Shown: positions 25,001 through 35,901 of the stretch, one piece after another
How positions within the stretch are numbered: position 1 is the stretch's first letter
Layout of the letters: each line of letters starts with the position of its first letter
NCBI RefSeq assembly: GCF_022201045.2
Contig: NC_068561.1
Coordinates: 20,772,501 to 20,836,500 of the forward strand
Direction of reading: 5' to 3'
DNA: 64,000 bases
Source of the DNA: Citrus sinensis
Lineage: Eukaryota > Streptophyta > Magnoliopsida > Sapindales > Rutaceae
The notes under the pieces: generated by a model
Databases searched by the model: none
Told to the model about the DNA's origin: nothing
What the model saw: only the letters and a program-made list of their open reading frames with translations
Translations under genes and position numbers: made by a program

Positions 25001-26049
25001 TAAAAAAGAGCCTTGTTGTTATGATTTAAGAACCATATCGACAACTAATTGAACCTTCGCGCTTTTAGTCCAAAGCCTGCTAATTCTATTAACTTCCACA
25101 AGAATTGAACTATTGGCATCCCATAGAATCCTCTTAAAACTCCTTTATTACATTTATACATTAGAGGACAATAATAAATCTATTCAAACTCGTACAAAAC
25201 CTGCAAATATGTTAATGAATTAACAACATTTGCTTCTTTGTTTTTCCCTCGATTAGCAGCTGTATATATATACAGGGGACAATATAGAGAGGGAGCACGA
25301 CAAAGGGAGAGAAAATATTGGGAAGAAAGATTTGGAGTGGGGTCTATGTGGAGAGAAAAATATTAAAAATTCTTAAATATTTAATTTTAATAAATTTCAT
25401 CCATTAATTCATCTCAAATTTAATAGATATTAATGAGTGTAAACTTAAAGATATTTTTATAAGTCTACTAATCGCCCTGTATATATGTATGTATAAAGTT
25501 TTAATCAAGAGCTTATAAGTAACATGAACCCGATTGATATTAATGTTGGGGTTTGATCATAAAATACTAGGTTTATTGTCTTAAAAGACGCCAAGGTTAT
25601 TTTAAAAATAAAGAGGAAGTCATAAACTATTTATATATTTGTAATATATTTTAATGGAGTAAATAAAGAAAAAGAATTTAAACAGGTTTTTGTGTCACTG
25701 TGCCAGTAGATCAACTCCACCAACAATCTTCGTACTCTAAGTTAGGTCAGACACATGGATCACCAATGAAAACCACTGAAGATTACTGAATGCACCCCAA
25801 AATTACTTCAGCACTTTCACAGTAAATTAATGTGAACTCGACCTACTTGAAAAACGCTTACGCAAATTTGGGTGTATTTAGTAATAATAAAGAATCATCT
25901 AGATAATTTGGAAATGCGGGCTTTTAGAAAGCGTGAGGAGTGCCTTCGTCCTCCGCATTTGGTTTCTACAGAACTCTAAAAGCCCAAAAGTAATAAACAT
26001 AGGGAAACACTAACGTCATTTATAAAATAAGTGTGGTGGATCTGTTATT
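25001..26049. other. AT-rich intergenic region
   Basis: Nothing recognisable; no gene or clear repeat. Confidence 0.45.
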
Positions 26050-26452
26050 CATTACAAAGACAAGGGCTACAAAAATAAAATACAAATCCTCTATAAATGT
26101 CCTTCTTTCCTCGACCTCTCAAATTACTAGGGTTTCTGCGTGAAAGTTTTCAACTTTCTTCATTTTGCGAATGGTTGTTTTTCCGCGTTTCTTTTAATAG
26201 AATGCATAAGCGCAGCCCTTAAGATCGCCTTCCAAAAAGCAAAATGGAAGCGTTTTGAGTCATAGTTGCGCAAAATTAAACCCTTTGACATTGGGGTTTC
26301 TCTTTAGGGTTTTCCTATTGAGTTTCCCTTTCCATCCCTGCCGTTTCTTCTTCGATGATGAGGCTTTATCCCTTTCTCTGGGCTCGTAATTTCTCCTATT
26401 TCTTGAGTTCCAAAGATATTAATAATTAGTTTTCATGCTAATTTCTCTTTGG
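26050..26452 (+). promoter_or_regulatory. Probable promoter/leader of the snoRNA cluster
   Basis: Two telo-box-like motifs (CTAGGGTTTCTG near 26129 and TTTAGGGTTTTCC near 26305) lie shortly upstream of the snoRNA array. Telo boxes are typical of plant ribosomal-protein and snoRNA-cluster promoters. A short open frame starting at ATGATGAGG near 26355 encodes about 24 residues only. The telo boxes fit a dedicated Pol II promoter for a polycistronic snoRNA precursor; this is inference. Confidence 0.5.
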
Positions 26453-26598
26453 TTTTCTTCAACCAATAGGTGAGTCAAGCCCAGTAGTAATAGATTCTAA
26501 AATGCCTCGTCTTTCAGTGGGGAAACATCTATATGTTACAATAAATGTTGATTTTTTTAATGAGGGTATTATTATTTTTTGCTAATTTGATATTTTTG

Positions 26599-26688
26599 GC
26601 AAGAATGATGATTCAATTAGATGTGTGAAGGGAGAAAATATCTCTTTTGAACTCAACACTTTTGAGGCATATTATTAGTCTGACTTGC
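26599..26688 (+). ncRNA. Box C/D snoRNA upstream of U14, copy 1
   Basis: A perfect 5-bp terminal stem (GCAAG/CTTGC) flanks box C (ATGATGA, 26605-26611) and box D (CTGA, 26680-26683), giving a 90-nt RNA. The sequence just before box D (GGCATATTATTAGT) is the expected guide. I could not match it to a known rRNA or snRNA site from memory. It sits in the same orientation as U14, as in plant polycistronic snoRNA clusters. Confidence 0.75.
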
Positions 26689-26740
26689 TTTCAATTTTTT
26701 TTTAAATGGAAAATTACTAGAAATTGAATTCGTGATGCTG

Positions 26741-26864
26741 GGTCTATGATGATAAGTTCAAAGGCTTGTTTCTCAAAACATTCGCAGTGGCCGCCTGAGT
26801 GCTTTCGCCTTCGCCGGGCTTGAGAGCGGATGCTGCTTTTATCCTTCCTTGGATGTCTGAGACC
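26741..26864 (+). ncRNA. U14: U14 snoRNA (SNORD14), copy 1
   Basis: U14 is a box C/D snoRNA required for early 18S rRNA processing and for one 18S 2'-O-methylation in the nucleolus. Seen here: a GGTCT/AGACC-like terminal stem, box C ATGATGA (26747-26753) and box D CTGA (26857-26860). Domain A is CATTCGCAGT (26779-26788), complementary to ACTGCGAATG of 18S rRNA. Domain B is CCTTCCTTGGATGT (26843-26856), complementary to the universal 18S sequence ACATCCAAGGAAGG. Both domains in the correct order between boxes C and D identify U14. Length is 124 nt, as expected for plants. Confidence 0.95.
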
Positions 26865-27072
26865 ACGATTTATGTTTACTAGGACATAACAATTCAAGGC
26901 ACTTCGTCTTGAATGCGTCCTACTTGTTTTCTTCAACCAATAGGTGAGTCAAGCCCAGTAGTAATAGATTCTAAAATGCCTCGTCTTTCAGTGGGGAAAC
27001 ATCTATATGTTACAATAAATGTTGATTTTTTTAATGAGGGTATTATTATTTTTTGCTAATTTGATATTTTTG

Positions 27073-27162
27073 GCAAGAATGATGATTCAATTAGATGTGT
27101 GAAGGGAGAAAATATCTCTTTTGAACTCAACACTTTTGAGGCATATTATTAGTCTGACTTGC
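27073..27162 (+). ncRNA. Box C/D snoRNA upstream of U14, copy 2
   Basis: Identical by eye to the copy at 26599-26688: the same GCAAG/CTTGC stem, box C and box D. Confidence 0.75.
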
Positions 27163-27214
27163 TTTCAATTTTTTTTTAAATGGAAAATTACTAGAAATTG
27201 AATTCGTGATGCTG

Positions 27215-27338
27215 GGTCTATGATGATAAGTTCAAAGGCTTGTTTCTCAAAACATTCGCAGTGGCCGCCTGAGTGCTTTCGCCTTCGCCGGGCTTGAGAG
27301 CGGATGCTGCTTTTATCCTTCCTTGGATGTCTGAGACC
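27215..27338 (+). ncRNA. U14: U14 snoRNA (SNORD14), copy 2
   Basis: Offset exactly 474 bp from copy 1, with the same boxes and both 18S-complementary domains intact. Confidence 0.95.
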
Positions 27339-27546
27339 ACGATTTATGTTTACTAGGACATAACAATTCAAGGCACTTCGTATTGAATGCGTCCTACTTG
27401 TTTTCTTCAACCAATAGGTGAGTCAAGCCCAGTAGTAATAGATTCTAAAATGCCTCGTCTTTCAGTGGGGAAACATCTATATGTTACAATAAATGTTGAT
27501 TTTTTTAATGAGGGTATTATTATTTTTTGCTAATTTGATATTTTTG

Positions 27547-27636
27547 GCAAGAATGATGATTCAATTAGATGTGTGAAGGGAGAAAATCTCTCTTTTGAAC
27601 TCAACACTTTTGAGGCATATTATTAGTCTGACTTGC
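27547..27636 (+). ncRNA. Box C/D snoRNA upstream of U14, copy 3
   Basis: Same boxes and terminal stem as the other copies, with one base difference in the middle (AAAATCTCTC instead of AAAATATCTC). Confidence 0.72.
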
Positions 27637-27690
27637 TTTCAATTTTTTTTTTTAAATGGAAAATTACTAGAAATTGAATTTGTGATGCTG

Positions 27691-27814
27691 GGTCTATGAT
27701 GATAAGTTCAAAGGCTTGTTTCTCAAAACATTCGCAGTGGCCGCCTGAGTGCTTTCGCCTTCGCCGGGCTTGAGAGCGGATGCTGCTTTTATCCTTCCTT
27801 GGATGTCTGAGACC
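27691..27814 (+). ncRNA. U14: U14 snoRNA (SNORD14), copy 3
   Basis: The third tandem U14, with boxes C and D and domains A and B all preserved. It lies 476 bp after copy 2 because of two extra T residues upstream. Confidence 0.95.
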
Positions 27815-27858
27815 ACGATTTATGTTTACTAGGACATAACAATTCAAGGCACTTCGTC

Positions 27859-27903
27859 TTGAATGCGTCCTACTTGTTAACAATTCAAGTAGGACGCATT
27901 CAA
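27859..27903. repeat. 18-bp palindrome at the end of the snoRNA array
   Basis: TTGAATGCGTCCTACTTG (27859-27876), the last bases of unit 3, is followed after 9 bp by its exact reverse complement (27886-27903). The array thus ends in an inverted stub of its own sequence. Confidence 0.9.
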
Positions 27904-27915
27904 AATTTTACGGAA

Positions 27916-28010
27916 AATTTTCACAAGCCCAGGGAAGGGCAAATCTCGAAAGTCATCTAATATTATCGATTGTCTTTCGAGATTTGCCCTTCCTTGGGCT
28001 TGTGAAAATT
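27916..28010 (+). ncRNA. Near-perfect 37-bp hairpin, candidate small-RNA precursor
   Basis: Arms 27916-27952 and 27974-28010 are reverse complements over 37 bp, with one position that becomes a G-U wobble in RNA; the loop is 21 nt. The arm contains AAGGGCAAATCTCGAAAG and its complement. No known microRNA sequence is recognised. It follows the U14 array directly and could be co-transcribed with it. It could be a young microRNA or siRNA hairpin, or a simple inverted duplication. Confidence 0.5.
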
Positions 28011-31000
28011 CATCTTTGTTCTCAACGGAACTATCTTTATGAAAACATTCGACGACTTTCTGTTTTTCGTAATTTCCGAGTTCTTTTGTTTGGTTTCGGA
28101 GTTATTTGTTGGATTTTAATTTCTCGAGTCTCAAGAGTGACCATGGAATTGTGTAGTGTTAAATAAATGAACTTGAATGCAAGATCGATTGTTCACAAGA
28201 GTAAACGAATAATAAATTATTGGAGATGAAACAAAGAATGTAATCATCAACCGGTAGGTTCAAGGTTAGTCTTATTATGTATGGAGTCTTTGAAGAGGTC
28301 TATAAGACGAAATACAGTGCTTATGCTATCAAGATTATACAGAGCTCAGAGCAAGTCTTTATCGTCTATTTAGCAATGAAAATCTATTTCTGACACCAAT
28401 GCGTCTGCAATACTCAACCCAGAGAGAATTTTATAACTGAAGTTAAGGACACTTATGCTGTGGTTGTTTCTGGGATTGAGAAATCGGAATTTGGAATCAG
28501 AATTGTTGACGCGATTACGTCCAAAAAAATGAGTTAGGAATCAAAATTGAAATAGTGGAGCTCCGCTATTTGGGAATAGGGAATATTCCCGGGACTTTCA
28601 ATTTTGCTCTCAATAATATTTCAATATTCCTAAAATACCATTCTTTAAATAAAAAATATAAATACAAAAAAAAAAACAAAAAGCAAAATACCTAGAGCCC
28701 ATTCTTTCTCTTCGAAGTTGGATGCCATAACCTTGCTCTCTGTCGCTGCCATCGTCGGTTCTGAAATTGCTTGCTGTCGTCTTTGGTTCTGAAATCGTCG
28801 GCTTGTCGTTGTTGGTCTCGTCTCTGTCGTCGCGTTGATTTTGGATCGAAAGCTTCGAAATGATCTTGTCTCTGTCGCCGGCTCTTCCCGTCACCATCGT
28901 CACCGGAAGCTTCGAACTTGCTAGAAAAGTCGCCGTTGATTTTGGACCATACAAATTTTATAATAATAATAATAAAATTAACCAATAATAATAAAAGTAA
29001 TAATAATAATAATAATAATAATGTTATTATGATTCATTATTAATAATAATAAAATTAATTATAAAAAAACGTAATTAATAATAGTAATATATATCAATAA
29101 AAAATATTATAATTATTGTTGTTATTATTAGTAATTTAAGAATAATAATGTTATTTTTTATTAACAATAAAATAATAATAATAATTATTATTATTTTTTA
29201 ACAAAGAACAATAATATATTACTATAAAGTATTATTTTTTATAATTGTTTAATTTATTATGAATAATAATTATAATAATTTATTATTATTATTATTATTA
29301 TCCTCTTTAATCTATTTTATCATTATAAGCAAGAGGGGGTATTTTAATAATTTAAAACAACCCTTTATGATTACAGCCTAAAATAAACACATGGAAGTTT
29401 AGTCTAATTCTAATTCCAACAGCTTAAATAAACAACTTATTTTGATTCTTATTTTTCATTCACATTCCAGTTCATTCTGATTACTGTTTCATTAGTGTGG
29501 ATAAATTTTGTTCTGTTACTAATGTGTAATCCTGCACTATTTATAAATTAATCACACGCATGTATGGCACAACATTTGGATACATTGCAGTCTTATTGTT
29601 AACATTGTTCCATCATGATTTGGTACATAACTGTCAATGTGAGAAAACACATGGGAAAACAAAGTTTATGCTTAGTTTGTTAGTTTGGTTATGTGGTGTG
29701 GTAGTTTAAACTGAAAGTTAGGCTACTATAAATATGAATTTTGAGGTTAATTTTGAACAAAATGGTACGGATAATAACACCACAGACACATAGGTTACTA
29801 TTATTAGTAAATATGAATTTCGAGGTTAATTTTGACTAAAATGGTACAGACTATAAAACCACATATCTAACCACAACTCCTAAACAATACCAAGCAGAGC
29901 CTTAGTAAAGTGTATCAGGTTAATGCAATTCACGTCACATTTGTAAGTAAGAAGTAATAACCATCATGAAAACATTAAGCATTGCCATTGAAAACAATCT
30001 CATAATTATAGCTTTACCGGAATTGTCACTAGCAGCAACACTAGGCTATAGAAGAGCCAAAATTGCCCATCTTCCTCATGTAGCTCTTTAAGTCACAGCA
30101 GAAACAGAAACGCAGTCAATAGTTTATATTGTATCAAATAGTTGACATTTTACCATCCTAATTTCAACGTCAATTTCAATTTCCTGATACTCTTATTATA
30201 GCTCTAGCTCAAAAAACAAAAAACAAAAAAAGAAAAAGAAAACGACAGCGATGAGAAGGCAGTCTCATCATAATCGATTTCCCGCATAATTTTCAATAGC
30301 TGCAATATTCAACAAGGTCAAGGAGTATCCAAAATTGTAATTTCTCCATTCCGAAGCTCCACAAATCAAAGCATAAATTTAGAAACATGGCAAACAGTTG
30401 AAAAATGAGTTTCAAAATTTTTAGACTTAACAGCTCATGGAAGCAACAGTTTACTGTTGCAACCACATGTCAACTTTCAATTTATTGTAACACAAGCTTG
30501 TACATCCAACAATCTGAAACAGATAGAAGCCGTGCAGCATAGCACAAGCAAAGAATGATGATTGCCCAAACATTTATATCAACACGTGTCTCTCTGATCC
30601 TTTTATGTAATCAATGAGCTGAATCCAAGTTCTATCAAAGGAACTAAATACACATGTCATGGAAATAATAGTATCATATTCAAGGAAATAATACAGATAC
30701 TCATGTGCAATGTTTTGACAGGCCAACAAGATGTTAGGTACAAGATGCTTCAACAAAGAAATGCAAACTAGAGCTTCAGTACATAATTCTCATATTCCAA
30801 AGCAACGCAGATGAAAACAAAAGAAAAACAATGGATATAATGTTTGTGCTCATGATGCATACTTTTTCTAGTTAAATCCAACCTCTCAAAGGTTCCAATG
30901 GTCACAAGTGAACAAGTTTATTGCTTAGCATCAAGCTGACAAACAATTAATATCAAGAAAAAACTGATAAACAAATCATGATCTCATGACACAGGCGTAA

Positions 31001-31594
31001 AGACTAGGACCAACAAATTCAAGAGAGAAAAACAATGTTTCTAGAAACAGAAACAGGTAGACAGAAGAGGCGGTTAAAGGCTTGAACCCACTTTGAACAA
31101 GACTCGGAATTCTTGCCCCACAGTTGGACTGATAAGTCCGGTAGTTAAGAAGTAAGTTTCATGATAAGCCATTTTCACACAACTAGCAGTTGAATAATTT
31201 CCACACAATTCACTATTGACATAACATGAACAACAAAGTCAAAACACTGAAAATGATCTTCATCGCAAATTGAACTCAACAAAACCTTCACAATTGTGGT
31301 AAAAAAAAAAAAATCCCATTTGCTCGGTATTTCCCATCAACTAGAGCAGTTATTCATCCACAAAGTGTAAAAATCAAAAATATTATAAACTTCTACTCGT
31401 CTTAAGCCACCAGAACGAGATAATTCCATTTCAATGCTTTGCATCCGACACCGTTTCGAATCAATTACATATAAACACAAACATGATATGCCCTTCTAAT
31501 CAACGGGCCAAAACTGATAACAACCATCGTCAAAATGATACCGAACAAAAATCACCTATTTCAATCAATTTTTCATCAATTTTTTTTCCAAATT
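28011..31594. other. Intergenic region with AT-triplet-rich stretch and small repeats
   Basis: About 28960-29310 is dominated by TAA/TTA triplet repeats. The flanks near 28480-28560 and 29400-29500 carry weakly inverted GGAATCAGAATT-like and AATTCCA/ATTCTGATT motifs, so a degraded DNA transposon may span this stretch. At about 29715-29860 a block containing AATATGAATTT and GAGGTTAATTTTGA is duplicated. The left part to about 28190 may be the 3' end of the snoRNA precursor. No protein gene is supportable. Confidence 0.45.
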
Positions 31595-32275
31595 TCAATC
31601 AAGAAAACCAGTTTGATGAAACACAGCGTTCCTCACCTGACGCAGATCCCGTCCTTTAAGCGTCCTCCCAACGCCTTCCAAAACCGAGAAGGTCGTCTTC
31701 GGCGACACGCCCGATCCCCTCGCCACAATCTCGTGCGGCGGCAGCATCTCATCGTCCTCTTCCCCCTCGTCCAGTTCGAAAAACCTACTGTTCCTTTGCT
31801 TCGCCATCGCGATCGACAGCACCGGCACGTTCATCGGCGCCGAGTGCTGGTACTTCCTAGCAGGCATCGACTGCGACCTCTCCATTATCGGAGGCTTCGG
31901 AAGCGACGGAATCATTTTCGATGATGACGCAGACGATGACGGGGACGATGATACCGAGTGCTTGCGTGAGATAATTGGGCGGGTGTCGTTTTCGGGTAAT
32001 GCGGCGAGGATTCCGGAATTCTGCTGATGGTGGTGCGTGAAGGAGGATGAACGGCTGTGATTCGTTAGGAAGGTAAAAGCGTGATGGTTGTTTTTATTGT
32101 TGTTGTTGTGGTGGTGGTGGTTGTTTGGTTCGGAGGAATCGTTTGTCCATAAAATATCGTCTTCGTTCAACTCATCTCCACCGTCGGATGCGGCTGACGT
32201 GGATGAAGACGATGAGATGCCGAGGAATCGGTCGGAAGATGGAGATCGGCGGTGACGGAAGGCGGTGGAGTCCAT
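31595..32275 (-). CDS. S40-family (DUF584) senescence regulator protein
   Basis: A single-exon 226-residue protein of the plant S40 family, nuclear proteins linked to leaf senescence and to salicylic acid, dark and pathogen responses. The conserved motifs are in order. DRFLGI lies near the N-terminus. A low-complexity Ser/His/Asn region spans about residues 22-90. SAPMNVPVLSIA comes next, followed by LPPHEIVARGSGVSPKTTFS and SVLEGVGRTLKGRDLRQVRN, and the invariant end QTGFLD. The long His/Asn runs come from CAC/AAC-type triplets on this strand and probably vary in length between alleles. Lack of introns and small size fit the family. Confidence 0.93.
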   Translation of the reverse strand: MDSTAFRHRRSPSSDRFLGISSSSSTSAASDGGDELNEDDILWTNDSSEPNNHHHHNNNNKNNHHAFTFLTNHSRSSSFTHHHQQNSGILAALPENDTRPIISRKHSVSSSPSSSASSSKMIPSLPKPPIMERSQSMPARKYQHSAPMNVPVLSIAMAKQRNSRFFELDEGEEDDEMLPPHEIVARGSGVSPKTTFSVLEGVGRTLKGRDLRQVRNAVFHQTGFLD

Positions 32276-33886
32276 CCCGATTATTATTATTATTATTATT
32301 ATTAGTGACTGTGTGAGTCACCGATTCATTTGTTTTGTGGCTGCATATAAAATACTGCTTATAAATATAAATAAACAAAAAATATTATGGACAGAGACAC
32401 AGAGGGCGACAGAGAAAGAGAGAGGGAGATATTAGACTGATGTCGCGGGCGCTGGAGGGGAATATAAGCGGCTGGCGAAAAAAGGCTGAAACTTTAAGAT
32501 GTGGGACCCGTGAGGTCGTTTTCGTTGATGACGTGGCCGATGATTTGCTTTTATGAACCTCGGTTTTTCATTATTGGGGCGCGTGTGCTGTTGAGTATTG
32601 ATTGGAGGTCGACATGAAACTTCAGAAACCTTTAACCTTATCTGTATCTTGGGGTATCTATAACCTCTGTTGTTGCTTTTATGCTCTAGTCTCGGACCTC
32701 TCGGTTAACTAATCATTTTGTGCCGTGTGGAGGGTGCTGTGTATATTCTATCCGTTCGGCATGACATGACACGATAACCTCCGTAAAAATATTACATTTA
32801 ATTAATTTTTGAATTAATAAATATTAAATTTTAAGAGTACTAGTTCATGAGTAAAAAACACTGTACAAGTGGGTGGAAAGTGGAAATTGTACTGCGTGTG
32901 GCATTGGATATTTTGAAAATGGTGCTGGAGAGTAATTTTGTCTTTAATAAGGAATCACTTGCTATAATAAAATAACAATAAGTTAAAATGTGAAAAAAAA
33001 AAATCCTATTGCAATATATTTTATTTGATAATATATTATAATTTATTTTTTATTTTTTCGATTATCTCTTATCATATTAAAGATGAGGAATTTTGAGAGT
33101 ATCATTAAAAGACTCTTTATTTTTTTTTACTTTAAATACTTACTTGTATGATAAATAAAAATGTGAAAAAAATAAGTCTTCTTTCAAAATATTATTTAGA
33201 TAAAAATAAATTACATTAATTTAATCAAAATAAATTATATTATGTTAATCAAAATTTTCTTTCAACAATTAATAGCAATTAAATCACTCTTTTCTCTTTG
33301 AGAATTATGAGATAAAAAAAATATTATAATATAAAATTAAATGTTTCAAATGACACTCTAAATAAGATTTTTCTAATGAGAATATCCTTCTTTGTGCTTA
33401 ATATAAAGAAAGAGAAGGACAATCTCTTTTAAACTCATGTGGTTCTTCAAATGAGAAGTAAAATATCATTTGAAATTCTTTTTTATTGATAATCTTACTA
33501 TATAATAGCTCATAATTAATTAAAATATCTACTTTATATATATGAATTGATGTTGTCACTTATTATTATTTTTCATTTTTTTACTTAGACCGATCTTTCT
33601 AATATTAGTATCACAAGTTCACAACAACGAAGTGTGGATCTTCTAAACTTTTATTTTCATGAATTGGTGAGATAATTTTTGTAATAAAGAATTTTGATTG
33701 ATATTAATGAGCTTTTTGAGAATGTAGATGGGCGACTAGTTTATCTCATCGATTGTTAATAAATATGTGTACCAAATAAGCAATTAGCGGCCTTTTTTTC
33801 TAGGTAAATAAGTAATGTTAGGCTCTATGTATTTCAACAACACGAAAATAGAAACTAAATAGTTATTGTTATTACTATTATTTTTT
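32276..33886. other. S40 promoter and AT-rich intergenic region
   Basis: A (ATT)n run (32281-32304) lies just upstream of the S40 start, in its 5' leader. The remainder is AT-rich without a recognisable gene or repeat. Confidence 0.5.
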
Positions 33887-34544
33887 GGGAAATTATCACT
33901 GTATCACATCTGTTTTACTTTATATTCATCTAACCACCACAAAATTTTAACATATTCGCTGCACCATCTTTTTTTTTAAATTTGTATCAATTAGTCACTT
34001 TTACATTAACACCTTTAAAATGATTTAAATGAAATGATAATTTTACCCTAAATAAATTAAAAGACCATTTTATCTTATAAAAGTTTTGAAAAGTAAAAAA
34101 AATTATAATTATAAAAATACTCCTAAATTTAATAAAAAAATCTCAAAATAGAGATGCTCAGCTGAATTTATTTATTAAAAAATAAATCCCAAAATTTAAT
34201 AATTTAGGGGATTTTTATTAAATCCCAAAATTTTACAATTATTTTTTATAATTATATTTTTTATTAAAAAATAAAAATTATAATTTTGGAATTTATTTTT
34301 ATTAAATCTAGGGGTATTTTTATAATCATAATTTTTTATTTTTCAAAGTTTTTATTAAATAAAATGGTCTTATGATTTATTTGGAGGTAAAATTGTTATT
34401 TCATTTAAATTATTTAACGGTGTTAGTGTAAAAGTGGCTAATTGATACAAATTTAAAAAGAAAGATGGTGCGGATAATATGTTAAAATTTTGTGGTGGTT
34501 AGATGAGCGTAAGACAAAATAGAGGTGGTACAATGATAATTTTC
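33887..34544. mobile_element. Foldback/MITE element of about 658 bp with very long inverted arms
   Basis: The left arm (AAATTATCACTGTA... then CATCTAACCACCACAAAATT and AATTTGTATCAATTAG) is mirrored at the right end as an inverted copy of about 260 bp or more, so most of the element is one imperfect palindrome. No coding sequence is present. The ends resemble AAATTATC-type Mutator-like termini. The target duplication is hidden by flanking T runs. It is a plain non-autonomous DNA transposon. Confidence 0.8.
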
Positions 34545-35900
34545 TTTTTTTTTTGTGCATATTTTAACAATACAACCACTAAAAAACAGGAAAAGCAATG
34601 GCATAGTGAAGGCATTAAGTCTGTAGATACACATATATTGTGCTCTCTCTTCAGTCTTCACCATCCATCTACAAAGCTTCTGAAATTAGAGTATTTCCTT
34701 GAGATAAAATATATACACATTCAACCCATAGCTAATTTGGGAAGCTTGATGAAAATTAAAATTGTTGAGATGAACAACGAAGAGAATAAAACAATAGAAT
34801 TAAAGAGATGACTTTGGGTTTTTTGTTTTATTTTATTTTTGAGCAAAGAACTTTGCCTATACTATAGATGTACATATGATATTATCTATATTATTTCACA
34901 TCTGTAATAGCTATATTACATATGTAATCGACAAAGGGGGTGGATCCAATTAAGACTCAGAAGGTCAGAAGGGACTTCAATCCTTCATAGGCTTTGAATT
35001 TTTTTTATTATTTTCAAATAGGTTCTATTCTAGGATTTCAACCAATACTTTTTGATTTTACGGTTTTTAAAACTTTTTCAGTTTAGTCTACGAACTTGAA
35101 AACAACCATTATTTAAGTATAAGACCTTCATATTTTGAAAATAATAATAAATCTAAAATGTTATAAAAATGATTTGATCTTTTAGATGCTTAATCACACA
35201 TACATTTTATTATACTAACTTTATAAGAAATGCAAAAAGAAAAATCACCTAATCTAATACTCTTAATGTTTGTTATTAACTTGATGAGTTTTGTCCATTA
35301 AGTGCTTTGAATTTGATTTCATGATTTTTGTCTTTCAAGAGATAGTGAGATTGAAAAGTGTTTTTCGTATATAACTCCTATTATATTATCTGTTATTATC
35401 AAAATCTAACATTTGTAAAACCCCTTTAGGTCAATAGAAAGTTAATACCAAATATGCTCTAACGTTTCGATATAAAAAATAAAAAAAGTTATGGTTCCTT
35501 ATTTTTGTAGTAATTTTTTATTTCCTCTGACATTATTGTTGAAAATTTATTGACGTTTATTTTTGCTGAAAATTATATAATGTATTGTTTGTACCAAATC
35601 CCCCATAACAAATTTTTGGGCAACACCCACCCCCAAGTACCATTGTCTTTACTTTTATTAGTTAATAAATAAAATATGTTAATTGTTTTACGAAGTAAAA
35701 AATTTAAGTCATTAATAGTGGGTCAATTTTAATTTAGTTGTCCATTTTACTTTTGACGCTTATAGTGTTCTAAATTTTGGATGATTGATTTAGGGATTTA
35801 GGTTTGAAATATATAACTATATTTGGAAAAGAATAACGACATAACAATAAAAAATGTTGTACAAATTAATATAATACAATGATGAATTAAAAATATTATA
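34545..35900. other. AT-rich intergenic region
   Basis: No gene recognised; low-complexity AT-rich sequence between the foldback element and the LINE fragment. Confidence 0.45.
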
Positions 35901-35901
35901 T

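Larger units (their letters stand above)
26453..27876 (+). repeat. Three tandem 474-bp units carrying snoRNA genes
   Basis: Units 26453-26926, 26927-27400 and 27401-27876 are nearly identical. The third is 2 bp longer through a longer T run, and a handful of single-base differences occur. Each unit holds a box C/D snoRNA followed about 50 bp later by a U14 snoRNA. Antisense open frames across the U14 part are by-products of the RNA sequence, not genes. Near-identity implies recent amplification or ongoing gene conversion. Confidence 0.95.

Noticed and set aside
26470-26560. Possible H/ACA snoRNA at the start of each 474-bp unit
   Set aside because: There is an ACA and a tiny stem, but no convincing two-hairpin structure with an H box could be drawn.
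26691-27883. Three similar antisense open frames of about 80 codons in the 26.7-27.9 kb repeats
   Set aside because: They lie antisense to the U14 snoRNA copies and repeat only because the unit does. The basic, Arg-rich peptide comes from RNA-gene sequence, and no protein family matches.
28610-28985. Overlapping minus-strand open frames rich in Arg, Asp and Ser
   Set aside because: Compositionally simple and overlapping in two frames next to an AT-triplet tract; no domain. Possibly part of a degraded transposon.
28480-29500. A single large DNA transposon across the TAA-rich stretch
   Set aside because: The end motifs are only weakly inverted and no target duplication was found, so I mention it only within the intergenic entry.
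31535-31924. Plus-strand open frame of 129 codons opposite the S40 gene
   Set aside because: It is the antisense shadow of the S40 coding sequence, which has clear family motifs.
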